Assembly: GCA_016719405.1 (NCBI GenBank)
Contig: JADJZE010000018.1
Location: 186,001-250,000 of the forward strand
From: Candidatus Aalborgicola lynettensis
Lineage (GTDB): Bacteria > Pseudomonadota > Gammaproteobacteria > Burkholderiales > Burkholderiaceae_C
Direction of reading: 5' to 3'
DNA: 64,000 nt
The notes under the pieces were generated by a model. The model was given only the letters and a program-made list of their open reading frames with translations, was not told where the DNA came from and did not search any database. The first letter of the stretch is position 1. Each line of letters opens with the position of its first letter. Positions 1-8,060 of this stretch are shown here, piece by piece. A program made the translations under genes and the position numbers.

Positions 1-108
1 CTACCGCAACCCGCCTTCAGGGGCTAAAGCCTTTGACTGGACGACGCTTTCCATGGGTTCACTCTCGTCTCAGGTTGGTCGGGTTGGGTTTGAAATGAGC
101 ACCTGGCC

Positions 109-1245
109 TCAGCTGGCCCCGCGTGCGTTGCCATAGAACTCCGGCGCGAGGACCTTGGCGTCGTTGTTCCAGGGCTCGCTCACAACGACCTCGCCGCTGC
201 GGGCTGCTGCGATCAGGGCTTGGAATGAAGCGGAAAACTCGCGCTCCGTGAGCAACGCTCGCGCCCTGTGCACGAAGCGGGTGCGCGGGCTGTCGGGGCC
301 TTCCTGGTCCACGTCGAAGTGAAAGATGCGGTACACCGCCAGCATCACCAGCTCACGCCGCGCCGACTTTTCCGGCACGTCCTCTTGCGCGCAATGGTGG
401 TACCACAGGTCCATCGGCCGCTCGTACTGGAAGATCATGTCGCTGCTGCCCCGGTTCAGGGGTGCAGGCCACACCAGCCACTGGCTCATGGTCCACAGCG
501 TCTCCAGCGTGAAGCGGTGCTCCATCAACGGGAACTCTTCGTAATCCAGGGTGTACCGGGGTGCGCGGCAGCAGTAGGTATCGCGCGTCACCGGCAGGCG
601 CACGGTTTGCTGGGTGATGTCGGGCCACATCAGATTGAACAAGCGTTCGTTCTGGCCATCGGTATGCACTTCGATCCGTCGGCAGTCCGCAAAGGGCTCG
701 GGCGCAGGCGGCAGGCTGGCGGCCACTGCGGGCAGTTCTTTCTCCAGATCGGCAATGCGAAACATCCGCAGGCTGCCCGCCGAAGGCTCAATCAGACCGA
801 TATTCCACAACCCGTTGAACCCGATCAACCGGTCGTTCCAACGGGCATGGGGGTTGTTCATGAACTGGTCGCGCAGAGGGCGCAACACCGCATCGTCACG
901 GCTGGGATGCAGGTACAGAAAGAGCAGCAGATCCAGATGGCGCGTCGTGGAATTTTGGTTCCAGTCATGGAGTTTCTTCCACTCGGGTAGCTGGCCCTTG
1001 AGGAAGTACTGCTTGATGATGCTGCGGGCCTTCTTGTTTTTGTCCAGCACGTACAGCAGCTTCTCGATCTCCAGCCACTGCTGCTTGCGCTCGGCCATCC
1101 ATGCCTTGTCACTGGTTTTCCAGTGGCTTGTATCAAATCCATCCCAATACTCCATCGCACCCTCTGTGTCTTGTTTTGTAGGCCCCCAGTGCGACGGCCG
1201 GTAGCGGTGGATGATAGCCAGTGCATTGCGCTTTGCACTGGACAA
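109..1245 (-). CDS. Hypothetical protein of unknown family
   Basis: I do not recognise this 378-residue protein. It is soluble-looking, with no signal peptide or membrane segment. It is rich in Trp, Arg and acidic residues, and I see no nucleotide-binding or catalytic signature. The longest reading starts at a TTG. An ATG at 1155 (protein starting MEYWDGFD) has a GAGG-like ribosome site just upstream and is an equally good start, giving about 348 residues. The frame is long and uninterrupted, and its composition looks like genuine coding sequence. It stands alone: upstream are about 220 bp and then the end of an IS91-type element. It could be cargo or an isolated host gene. Positions 1-108 hold nothing I can assign. 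Confidence 0.6.
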   Translation of the reverse strand: MSSAKRNALAIIHRYRPSHWGPTKQDTEGAMEYWDGFDTSHWKTSDKAWMAERKQQWLEIEKLLYVLDKNKKARSIIKQYFLKGQLPEWKKLHDWNQNSTTRHLDLLLFLYLHPSRDDAVLRPLRDQFMNNPHARWNDRLIGFNGLWNIGLIEPSAGSLRMFRIADLEKELPAVAASLPPAPEPFADCRRIEVHTDGQNERLFNLMWPDITQQTVRLPVTRDTYCCRAPRYTLDYEEFPLMEHRFTLETLWTMSQWLVWPAPLNRGSSDMIFQYERPMDLWYHHCAQEDVPEKSARRELVMLAVYRIFHFDVDQEGPDSPRTRFVHRARALLTEREFSASFQALIAAARSGEVVVSEPWNNDAKVLAPEFYGNARGAS

Positions 1246-1417
1246 GTTGTCCGGTGTCGACTTTCAACGCCCCGCTGCCTGACAGGCAACGGGCTGCGTG
1301 GCACGACGATGAACTCGGTGTGTCAGCACCGATTGAATGTTGACCCAACCCAGGCATCTACGCGCTCAACCCCTGGCCCGGTGCGCAGCCTGGGATGCGC
1401 GTGCGCTGACCCTAGCG

Positions 1418-1430
1418 ACGGATAGGAAAT
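1418..1430. repeat. Extra copy of the IS91-type left-end motif
   Basis: The 13-base string acggataggaaat, which forms the left end of all three IS91-type copies (1466, 8060, 18943), also occurs here, 48 bp before the left end of copy 1. It is followed by a second partial copy (aaacggata). The rest of 1246-1466 has a short inverted repeat around 1268-1292 and nothing else I can assign. It may be the scar of an earlier insertion or of an aborted end. Confidence 0.45.
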
Positions 1431-1466
1431 AAACGGATAACAACTGGGCATCGACCGCATCACAAA

Positions 1467-3182
1467 CGGATAGGAAATTCAACCCCACGAGGCGAAGTAT
1501 GGCATGGGTTTTGAGCGCAAGCGGCAGAGGTATTGCGCACTCGCAGTCGGCGTAGCCGCTCAATATCGAGAAAAGGCCAGACCCTGCACCCAAAACCCGC
1601 CCTGGGTCAACCGCGCACGCACAGCAGTCCCGCAGCCAATCAAAACCACCGTTTTGCTCAGTCACCAACTGACGCGCTGGTCCACCTCGTAGTCCGGTGC
1701 GGGTTGCGCTGCAAATCCCAGTCCGGCTCGCCTTGCACCCGGTCATCGACCTGCGCGTCACAGTCATCCCACGGCGGTGGCCCGCGTGCCGGGGTGATAT
1801 GTGGGGGGATCTGAGTCTGCCCCGATGTGATCGAGAATCTTCTTGATCTGCATGCCCTCGGTAATGAAGGCGATCAGACGCATCTGCCCACCGCAGTTCG
1901 GGCACAGCAGCGGAAGACCTCGTAGATTCTGGCAATCAGCACCGCCCACAGGTAGTGCGCTGGGCGCTGGGCGGCGCCGGCTCGGCAGGCACCGCCTGGG
2001 TTGGGCGTGCGTTGCCTACCCCAAGTGCGCCCACGCCCAAACCCGTGCTGGCTGGCTCTGCCTGCGCAGTGACCGGTTGCGCAGGTAGCGCCTGGGCCAG
2101 CGCCGTCACCGCAGCCCTGAGTGGCGAATTCGGGGCCAGCACACCAAAATAGCGGTGCCGGTGGGTGCGTGGCGGCGGCACCAGCGCGGCAATGCGGTCG
2201 ATCAGCTCCAGCGGTGTGAGGGTCAGCTCGTCTACCTTGGCACCGCGCTTGTCGCTGGTGGGCTCGCTGCTCTGACGGCACGCAGGATGCGTTTTTGCAG
2301 GGGTGGTCTGCACTTGGGCCACGGCATCCCGCATCGATGGCGCTGGCCGGGTGGAAGATGACGCTCGGCGCTGCGGCTTGCACATCGGCATTAGCGTCGC
2401 CCTCGCCCGCCACGGCCTCAAACACCCCATCGACCACGCAGACGTGGAAGTGCACATGTTGGTTCAGGCTGGAGCCGAACCGGTGGATAAACGCCACGGC
2501 GCCGATGTGCAGGGCCGCCTTGTCTACCAGCGCCGCCCCAGGGCTGTGGGTCTGCAGGGTTTGCGCGATGACCCGCAGAAAATACGCAGCACCATGTTGA
2601 GCACTGGCCCGTCGCGCTGCATGAAGTAACGCAGCCGTTTGGGGACAGACAGCACCCATTGGCGCACCGGCAGACGGGGGAAGACGTGGTCGGTGAGGTG
2701 CGCCGCCGTCTCCACCATGCGCCGGGCGTTGCACGCGGGGCAGACACCCCGGCCTTTGCAGGAGAAGGCCACGAAGTAGTCGTGTCCACAATCCTCACAG
2801 CGTGCGCGGGCAAAGCCGTGGGCGAAGATGCCGCATTCGAGGTATTTGGCGAACGCCTGACGGACGTAGGGCTTGGGGGTGTGGTGGTCGCCCTGGCCGT
2901 CGAACTGGCCGGCGCTGGCCAACTCGTGCCAGGTCTCGAAGTGGTCGGCTATGGTTTGGTAGAGCAGCGTACGCTCGGGGTGGCGGGGGTTGTAGAGTTT
3001 GGGCTTGGAGCCCGATTGCCCACCCGCGTACGGATGCGTGTGCGTTGGCGCGGAACGGGCGGCTGCGGGCATGGTGAGGGGCCAGCGCAAACGTGTTGGC
3101 TCGCGCTGGTTGCACCATGGTACTGTTGTTATATCCAGTTTTATCGACTCGCGTGGCTTCTGCAGAGCACCCAATCACTCCT
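1467..3182 (-). mobile_element. IS91-family element, copy 1 (internally deleted)
   Basis: This is the first of three near-identical elements that all begin cggataggaaattcaacccc on the left and carry an IS91-type transposase on the minus strand. The left end lies downstream of the transposase, the position of oriIS in this family. The right end is put at 3182 because the sequence shared with the diverged fourth copy runs up to a dispersed palindrome there. No terminal inverted repeats or target duplication are visible, as expected for a rolling-circle (HUH) element. Compared with copy 2 it lacks about 200 bp within the transposase, around 2272, so it is not autonomous. Confidence 0.8.
1662..3174 (-). 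pseudogene. IS91-family transposase, frameshifted and internally deleted
   Basis: The N-terminal half is readable from about 3072. It has the zinc-binding domain (CEDCGHDYF...GVCPACNARR) and the block VRQWVLSVPKRLRYFMQRD typical of IS91 transposases. A one-base shortening of an A run relative to copy 2, near 2577, breaks the frame just before the catalytic region. The HUH motif (HVHFHV) survives only in another frame. Around 2272 about 200 bp present in copy 2 are missing, and the C-terminal part (ARIYEVFRCC, CGGQMRLIAFITEG) is again shifted. The gene cannot make a functional transposase. IS91 enzymes nick DNA through a catalytic tyrosine and drive rolling-circle transposition. Confidence 0.85.
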
Positions 3183-3232
3183 GAATTGATAGCTATCTCC
3201 GCACGCCAGACGTGCGCAAAAGCACTATTTGG
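3183..3232. repeat. Dispersed palindrome, instance 1
   Basis: Begins gaattgatagct, followed by an inverted pair around cgcacgccagacgtgcg and an AT-rich tail. The same pattern occurs at seven other places here (4414, 9980, 20919, 22901, 51661, 53185, 57706). It sits exactly between the IS91-type element and the ubiD fragment and is carried unchanged in the second copy of that unit. Confidence 0.75.
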
Positions 3233-3247
3233 CACACAAGATTTGGT

Positions 3248-3653
3248 TCACAAACCCAGCGTCTTCCACACCCCATCCATCCGCGCCGTCACCTCCGGCG
3301 TCATGGCAATGGTGGTGCCCCACTCCCGCTGGGTTTCACCCGGCCATTTGTTGGTGGCGTCCAGGCCCATCTTGCTACCCAGGCCGCTCACGGGCGAGGC
3401 GAAGTCCAGGTAGTCGATGGGGGTGTTCTCCACCAGCATGGCGTCGCGCACCGGGTCCACGCGGGTGGTCAGGGCCCAGATGACTTCTTTCCAGTCGCGC
3501 ACGTTCACGTCTTCATCCACCACCACGATGAACTTGGTGTACATAAACTGGCGCAGGTGGCTCCACACGCCCATCATCACGCGGCGGGCGTGGCCGGGGT
3601 AGGCCTTCTTGGCAACTGACCGGGATGGTGCAGCGCAACCGGCACCCGACTTT
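3248..3653 (-). pseudogene. ubiD: ubiD 3' fragment carried with IS91 copy 1
   Basis: The last 118 or so codons read as the C-terminus of the UbiD decarboxylase (prFMN-dependent 3-polyprenyl-4-hydroxybenzoate decarboxylation in ubiquinone synthesis). Landmarks are KKAYPGHARRVMMGVWSHLR, DYLDFASPVSGLGSK, DATNKWPGE and a normal stop at 3248. About three quarters of the roughly 490-residue protein is missing. The match fades with an apparent frameshift in the last 40 bases and stops sharply at 3653. Sequence identical in extent occurs at 10045-10450 beside IS91 copy 2, and the flanks differ beyond that point, so the fragment moved with the IS. It cannot be functional. Confidence 0.85.
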
Positions 3654-4420
3654 GCGATGGCCTGGGCCGCAAGGAGTTGCGCCGCTCGGAGGTGCAGATC
3701 AGCCTGGGCCAGCCCGACGAGGTTAAACAGTGGCCTTACAAACCGCACACCGGCAGCGGCGGCGGCGGCCACCATCAAATTCTCTACCCCACGCTGGGGC
3801 TGACGTTCCAGATCAATTCCGAAGATGCCAACGATCACGACCCGCGCCTGGGCTGGATGACGGTTGCGCTGCCGTGGGACGGGCGCACCGCACAGGGGCT
3901 GTACCTGGGCATGACCGAAGACGCGGCGATGCCAATCATCCGCGCCGGGTACAAGGTCAAGGGCAGCATTGCCGTGTCCTGGGGGCAAGGTGGCTACACC
4001 AAGGGCAACACGGTGCTGGCGCAGAACCACGGCTGGCGCAAAACACAGTCCATCAGCTTCACCTTCCGCGAAAAGCGCCTGTACCGCATCGAAGCACAGC
4101 TCAAGCCCACGCCGCTGGTCAGCCTGAAGGATGTTCGCGCGCTGCTGGGAACGGTCGTGTCCATAACACTGGTGGCGCTGTTCGGTTTGGGCATTCAGGC
4201 GGTGCGCGAGCGGCTGGGCTCCCACTGGGAGCGGCTGCGCACGCTGCTGGGCGCAGCCTTGGTGGGCACGGGTGGCTTGGCCCTCTTTGCCGGGGTGTCG
4301 ACCTTTGGCAGTGGCGACGGTTACGCCAAGATGGCCAGTTTGGTGATGGGCTTGGGCGGCGGCGGTATGGTTGTGGCTGGCCTTGCCCTGCTGTCCCGCG
4401 CGCGCAACAAAACGCTATGA
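3654..4420 (+). pseudogene. Membrane protein lacking its N-terminus
   Basis: An open frame begins directly at the breakpoint of the IS91-ubiD unit (first codons DGLGRKELRRSEVQ) and runs about 254 codons. No convincing start lies near; a TTG at 3677 is available. The first half is soluble and Gly-rich (HTGSGGGGHHQ, GWMTVALPWDGR, VSWGQGGYTKGN). The second half has three likely membrane helices at about residues 137-157, 170-190 and 205-226 counted from the TTG. I do not recognise the family. The stop codon lies inside the dispersed palindrome at 4414. Most likely it is the 3' part of a host gene beheaded by insertion. Confidence 0.6.
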
Positions 4421-4468
4421 TTTTAGTAGCTGCTTGCGCACGTCTGGCGTGCGCAAACGGCATTTTTC
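4414..4468. repeat. Dispersed palindrome, instance 2
   Basis: gctatgattttagtagctgc, then ttgcgca and its inverted partner tgcgcaa around a short loop, then cggcattttt. It supplies the TGA stop of the truncated membrane-protein frame. Confidence 0.8.
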
Positions 4469-4593
4469 TTTATGAAACTTCGAGGCTTGGCACGGCACCA
4501 GCCGTTACCACAATGGGCTTTCGGATTTTTGCCGCACCGGCCCCAGCTGGCCCATCGCATACAGCAAATCCCCGTCTGTATAGGTTGCTTCAA

Positions 4594-4686
4594 CATGGGG
4601 ATGCACAACTCGCGCTGGCTTCCATCGGGTTTGGGAGTCATCACTCTGCGTACCGGGCTAGGCCGGTACCGTCCTGCCAACAGCTC
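4594..4686 (-). pseudogene. Group II intron reverse-transcriptase fragment
   Basis: About 31 codons read ELLAGRYRPSPVRRV, then PKPDGSQREL and CIP. This is the conserved N-terminal block of group II intron-encoded reverse transcriptases (the usual form is GRYxPSPVRRVxIPKPDGxxRxLGIPTV). The similarity ends after IP and nothing else of the intron (catalytic YADD, domain V) is visible. The fragment is joined in the same frame to the truncated end of the adenine-deaminase paralogue, whose stop codon lies exactly at the junction. It is a remnant left by recombination or by an incomplete insertion. Confidence 0.65.
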
Positions 4687-5646
4687 TTAACTGTTACGCG
4701 CCAGCTGGTAGGCGTGCTGACTGGTCATACCCAGCGCGGCAAAGGTTTGCGTGAAGTTATCGTTGATGTAACCGCCAAAATAGGCTGGGTCGTCCGAATT
4801 GACCGTGGCCACGATGCCAGCATCGAGCATGCGCCGCAGGTTGTGGTCGGCCAAGGTAGGAAACACGCACAGCTTCAAGTTGGACAACGGGCACACCGTC
4901 AGCGGCACGCGCTGGGCTACCAGACGCTGCATCAGGGCAGCGTCGTGAATGGCTTGAACGCCGTGGTCGATACGCTCCACTTTCAGCACATCCAGCGCGC
5001 TCCAGATGTAGGCTGGCGGCGCCTCCTCCCCCGCATGGGCTACCAGACGAAATCCGAGTTCGCGTGCACGTGCGAACACGCGGGCAAACTTTTCCGGCGG
5101 GTGCCCCACTTCGCTGGACGCGAGTCCGATTCCGACGATCTTGTCGCGCAGGGGCAAGGCCTGCTCCAGGCATTCAAAGGCTTCTTCTTCGCTGAGATGG
5201 CGCAGGAAACACAAAATCAGCGAGGCCGTAATGCCAAAACGCGCGGGCGCTTCGGCGCAGGCACGGTGCAGGCCGTTGATGACGGTCTCGGCACCCAGGC
5301 CGTGGCCTGTGTGCGTCTGGGTATCGAAAAAAATCTCCGCGTGCACCACGCTATCGGCCTGCGCGCGCGCCAGATAGGCATTGGCCATGTCGAAAAAGTC
5401 TTGCTCGGTTTTGAGCACCGTGGTGCCCGCGTGGTAAATGTCCAGAAACTCTTGCAGGTTGTTGAACACATAGGCGCTGCGCAAGGCCTCCACGCTGGGG
5501 TAATTCAGCGCCACGCCGTTGCGCTGCCCCATGGCAAAAATCAGCTCCGGTTCCAACGAACCTTCGATATGCATGTGCAACTCGGCCTTGGGCATGGCAC
5601 GCAACAATTCGGGTAAGCGCTCAGGCGCAATGGGTGGGTGGTTCAC
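4687..5646 (-). CDS. Adenine deaminase (ADD family), C-terminally shortened paralogue
   Basis: A 319-residue metal-dependent amidohydrolase of the adenosine/adenine deaminase family. It shows the metal site HMHIEGSLEPE (about 24-34), the proton-shuttle region HAGEEAPPAYIW (about 198), ERIDHG and NSDDPAYFGGY. VVHAEIFFDTQTHTGHG resembles the bacterial adenine deaminases of this fold more than classical adenosine deaminase. A full-length paralogue of 346 residues lies at 52019-53059. The two proteins are nearly identical until this copy ends at LARNS, losing 27 residues at the junction with the intron fragment. Family members can end near this point, so activity is possible. Similarity to the paralogue continues about 50 bp upstream of the start. 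Confidence 0.85.
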   Translation of the reverse strand: MNHPPIAPERLPELLRAMPKAELHMHIEGSLEPELIFAMGQRNGVALNYPSVEALRSAYVFNNLQEFLDIYHAGTTVLKTEQDFFDMANAYLARAQADSVVHAEIFFDTQTHTGHGLGAETVINGLHRACAEAPARFGITASLILCFLRHLSEEEAFECLEQALPLRDKIVGIGLASSEVGHPPEKFARVFARARELGFRLVAHAGEEAPPAYIWSALDVLKVERIDHGVQAIHDAALMQRLVAQRVPLTVCPLSNLKLCVFPTLADHNLRRMLDAGIVATVNSDDPAYFGGYINDNFTQTFAALGMTSQHAYQLARNS

Positions 5647-5710
5647 GGCCTACTCCTGTCAAATTCAACACCTGCAAGGGTACCCGCAAATGCGATGGCA
5701 TGATGGCGCG

Positions 5711-6658
5711 ATGAACCTATCCGAACCCCAAGCCCCCCAGTTCTCTAACCGCGTGGCGATGTACTTCGCCGCCACCCGCCCCGCTTTTCTCAGTGTGACG
5801 CTGGCGGGTGCCTTGATTGGCCTGGGAACGGCCCACGCGGACGGCATCGCCATAGATGTTTTCAAGGCGGTACTAACCGTGCTAATTGCACTGGTGGCCC
5901 ACGCCGGTGCCAACGTAGTGAATGACTATTACGACGCGTTGAGCGGAACCGACGCCCACAATACCGAACGCCTGTTCCCCTTCACGGGTGGCAGCCGATT
6001 CATCCAAAACGGCATTCTCACCGTGCAACAAACCCGGGCATTCGGTTTTGCCTTGCTGGCCATCGTGATTCCTGCCGGACTGTGGTTGAGTGTGCACTCG
6101 GCACCGGGGCTGCTGCCCATTGGGGCGACGGGTCTGCTGATCGCCTGGGCGTATTCGGCTCCACCCCTACAACTGATGGCCCGTGGCATGGGTGAACTCG
6201 GCATTGTGGGCGGCTGGCTGATGGTGGTACTGGGGACCGACTTTGTGCAACGCGGTGCGTTTTCAGCCTCGCCACTGATCTTGGGTATGCCCTTCGCCCT
6301 ATTGGTGGCTGCCATTTTGTACATCAACCAGTTTCCGGATCGCGCGGCCGATACAGTGGCAGGCAAACGCACGGTGGTGGTTCGGCTGGGGGCACACAGG
6401 GCCCGCTGGGGCTATGGTCTGATTGTCGGCGCGGCCTACCTGTGGCTGGCGGGGTCAATACTATGGGGTGAAGTGCCGCTCCTCGCAGCGGTGGGGCTAC
6501 TGCCTGCGATGCTGTCGGTTGTGGCGGCAACGCGCCTTGTGCAGCATTGCGATAACCCTGCGCAGTTGGGCCCGGCCATCCAGGCCACCATTGCAGCGGG
6601 CAACCTGCATGGCTTATTGGTTAGCGTGGCACTACTCTTCTCCCACAGGTTTCAATAG
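5711..6658 (+). CDS. UbiA-superfamily prenyltransferase, MenA-like
   Basis: A 315-residue integral membrane prenyltransferase that attaches a polyprenyl chain to an aromatic acceptor in quinone synthesis. The first Asp-rich motif is NVVNDYYDALSGTD (about 68-81) and the second is NQFPDRAADTVAGKRT (about 205-220). These bind the magnesium-diphosphate of the prenyl donor. Eight or nine hydrophobic helices are visible. The pattern is closer to 1,4-dihydroxy-2-naphthoate prenyltransferases than to UbiA proper, but the acceptor cannot be fixed from sequence. The start ATG at 5711 is chosen because the protein family begins near RVAMYFAATRPAFL. It is divergent from the deaminase gene and ends before a strong hairpin. 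Confidence 0.8.
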   Translation: MNLSEPQAPQFSNRVAMYFAATRPAFLSVTLAGALIGLGTAHADGIAIDVFKAVLTVLIALVAHAGANVVNDYYDALSGTDAHNTERLFPFTGGSRFIQNGILTVQQTRAFGFALLAIVIPAGLWLSVHSAPGLLPIGATGLLIAWAYSAPPLQLMARGMGELGIVGGWLMVVLGTDFVQRGAFSASPLILGMPFALLVAAILYINQFPDRAADTVAGKRTVVVRLGAHRARWGYGLIVGAAYLWLAGSILWGEVPLLAAVGLLPAMLSVVAATRLVQHCDNPAQLGPAIQATIAAGNLHGLLVSVALLFSHRFQ

Positions 6659-6698
6659 GCATTTGTAGCGAACACCCAGGCCGGGCATACCAATGAAA

Positions 6699-6730
6699 AA
6701 ACCGCGCACAGATCGCTCCGTGCGCGGTTT
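6699..6730. terminator. Bidirectional hairpin terminator
   Basis: aaaccgcgcac and gtgcgcggttt form an 11-bp stem around a 10-base loop, with an A run before and Ts after. It lies between the convergent prenyltransferase and PEP-CTERM genes and can serve both. Confidence 0.8.
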
Positions 6731-6748
6731 GAATCAACAAACTACAGC

Positions 6749-7351
6749 TTACGCGGCAGATTTTTTGTTGCGACGACGTGCCACTGCACCCATCAGGCCC
6801 AAACCAGCCAACATCAGGGCATAGGTTTCGGGTTCAGGTACGGGCGTTGTGTTGATTGCCGAATCCACACCGGTCAAATGAACGCTGTAGAAAGATCCCA
6901 TGTTGGTGTGATTGGCAGGTTGATCCCAATCAGCCAAGGCAATCGGTGCCTGATTGTCATACTGGAAACCCTGGCTCAGCGAGGTTCCATTAGCAAAATT
7001 ATTGAAAGTGGCGATGGTGAAACGGTATGTTCCAGCCGCCAAAGAAGCGAAAGTCAGGCCCGAGTCGTAATAGGTTTGTCCTGCTGCAATGCTTGCGTTG
7101 TCATCGTTTTGGCCAACCAAATTCCAGTTGGATCCACTTTGGACCCACACCGCAGTGATGGGGTCAAAGTTGACAGCGTTTTGGAACGAGTCTGTCCACA
7201 CCTTGACATCCGTCGCATCGGATGCGAGTGAAAAATCAATGCTCACCACGTCGTTGTGCATTGCGATATTGCCGGAAAAGTCGAAATCCGCAGCGTGCGC
7301 TTGTGTCAGGCCAAGCACCGCAAATACCGAAGCCGTCAAGAGTTTTTTCAT
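6749..7351 (-). CDS. PEP-CTERM sorting-domain protein
   Basis: A secreted protein of 200 residues. It has a signal peptide (MKKLLTASVFAVLGLTQAHA, cleavage after AHA), a beta-rich middle (about 21-170) like the small pre-peptidase-type PEP-CTERM proteins, and a C-terminal sorting signal VPEPETYALMLAGLGLMG followed by RRRNKK. Exosortase cuts at the PEP motif and attaches such proteins to the cell surface or exopolysaccharide; the exosortase is not in this window. The ATG at 7351 is preferred over a TTG four codons upstream because it gives a normal signal peptide. A palindrome (7429-7444) shared with the RTX gene lies about 80 bp upstream. Confidence 0.9.
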   Translation of the reverse strand: MKKLLTASVFAVLGLTQAHAADFDFSGNIAMHNDVVSIDFSLASDATDVKVWTDSFQNAVNFDPITAVWVQSGSNWNLVGQNDDNASIAAGQTYYDSGLTFASLAAGTYRFTIATFNNFANGTSLSQGFQYDNQAPIALADWDQPANHTNMGSFYSVHLTGVDSAINTTPVPEPETYALMLAGLGLMGAVARRRNKKSAA

Positions 7352-7428
7352 TTTGTATCCCAAAGTAAAGTTACGTACCGACCGATTAAGTCGTTTGCGA
7401 TACTACCCCGGTAAGTGCCACGAAACAA

Positions 7429-7444
7429 TAGTCCGAACGGACTA
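7429..7444. promoter_or_regulatory. Palindromic operator-like site TAGTCC-N4-GGACTA
   Basis: tagtccgaacggacta is a perfect inverted repeat about 78 bp upstream of the PEP-CTERM gene. The wider string aatagtcc-N3-cggactaa occurs again at 60079-60097 upstream of the RTX gene. This suggests one regulator for both secreted-protein genes. The regulator is not identified. Confidence 0.55.
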
Positions 7445-7489
7445 ATGTTGCAGCCCCCACCCGGCAACAGAACCATTTACGCGTAAAAA

Positions 7490-7511
7490 AAGCCGCCCGA
7501 GGGCGGCTTTG
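7490..7511 (-). terminator. Rho-independent terminator of the BMP-family gene
   Basis: aagccgccc-ga-gggcggctt forms a 9-bp GC-rich stem. On the minus strand it is followed by a T run (the aaaaaaa at about 7485-7491). It sits 16 bp after the stop at 7528. Confidence 0.8.
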
Positions 7512-7527
7512 ACAGGGATTTCAGCGC

Positions 7528-8060
7528 TTATTTGCCGCCGGGAATCTTGCCTTCCACGCCCTTGACGTAGAAATTCAGGCCACCGAGGAATTTGTCGTCG
7601 GCCACTTCATCCTTTTTGATCTGCTCTTTGCCGGTGTTGTCCACAATGGGACCTTTCCAGATGGCAAAGCTGCCATCTTTCAAACCGGCTTTCACCTCAT
7701 CCACCTTGGCCTTGGTTTCAGCGGGCACGTCTTCGGCAACGGAGACGATGTCAATCGCGCCCTCTTTCACGCCCCACCAGCTTTGGGTGGAGGCGTTTTT
7801 GCCTTCCAGCGCGTTGCGCACTGTTTGTACGTAGTACGGGCCCCAGTTGATGACGGCGGAAGCCAAGTGGGCTTTGGGACCGTAGGCGGTCATGTCAGAG
7901 TCCCACCCAAAGGCGCGCTTACCCTTGGCCTCGGCCGTTTTAAGCACTGCAGGCGAGTCGGTGTTCTGGAACAGCACGTCGGCACCGCCGTTGATCAGGC
8001 TGGTGGCGGCTTCGGTTTCCTTGGGCGGGTTAAACCATTCGTTCACCCACACCACTTTAA
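7528..8060 (-). pseudogene. BMP/PnrA-family ABC substrate-binding protein, 3' half
   Basis: About 177 codons of the C-terminal half of a basic-membrane-protein (Bmp/PnrA) family periplasmic binding protein, which usually feeds an ABC importer for purine nucleosides. Recognisable parts are VVWVNEWFNPPKE, GADVLFQNTDSPAVL, GWDSDMTAYGPKAHLAS and a normal C-terminus VKGVEGKIPGGK. The N-terminal half with the signal peptide is missing. The frame runs straight into the left end of IS91 copy 2 at 8061, which cut the gene. No permease or ATPase genes are nearby, so the rest of the locus was probably lost or moved. Confidence 0.85.

Noticed and set aside
1..108. A short 17-codon minus-strand reading at the left edge
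   Set aside because: It begins and ends within 54 bases, has no ribosome site and no similarity I recognise.
3248..3653. ubiD as a working gene
   Set aside because: Only about a quarter of the protein remains, with no start, in both copies; the catalytic and prFMN-binding parts are missing.
3730..5616. A 628-codon plus-strand frame across several genes
   Set aside because: It runs through the truncated membrane protein in another frame and antisense to the adenine deaminase; it shows no domain and cuts across independent loci.
7400..7425. Sigma-54 promoter before the PEP-CTERM gene
   Set aside because: TGGCAC is present on the minus strand, but the -12 position reads GGGG instead of TTGC.
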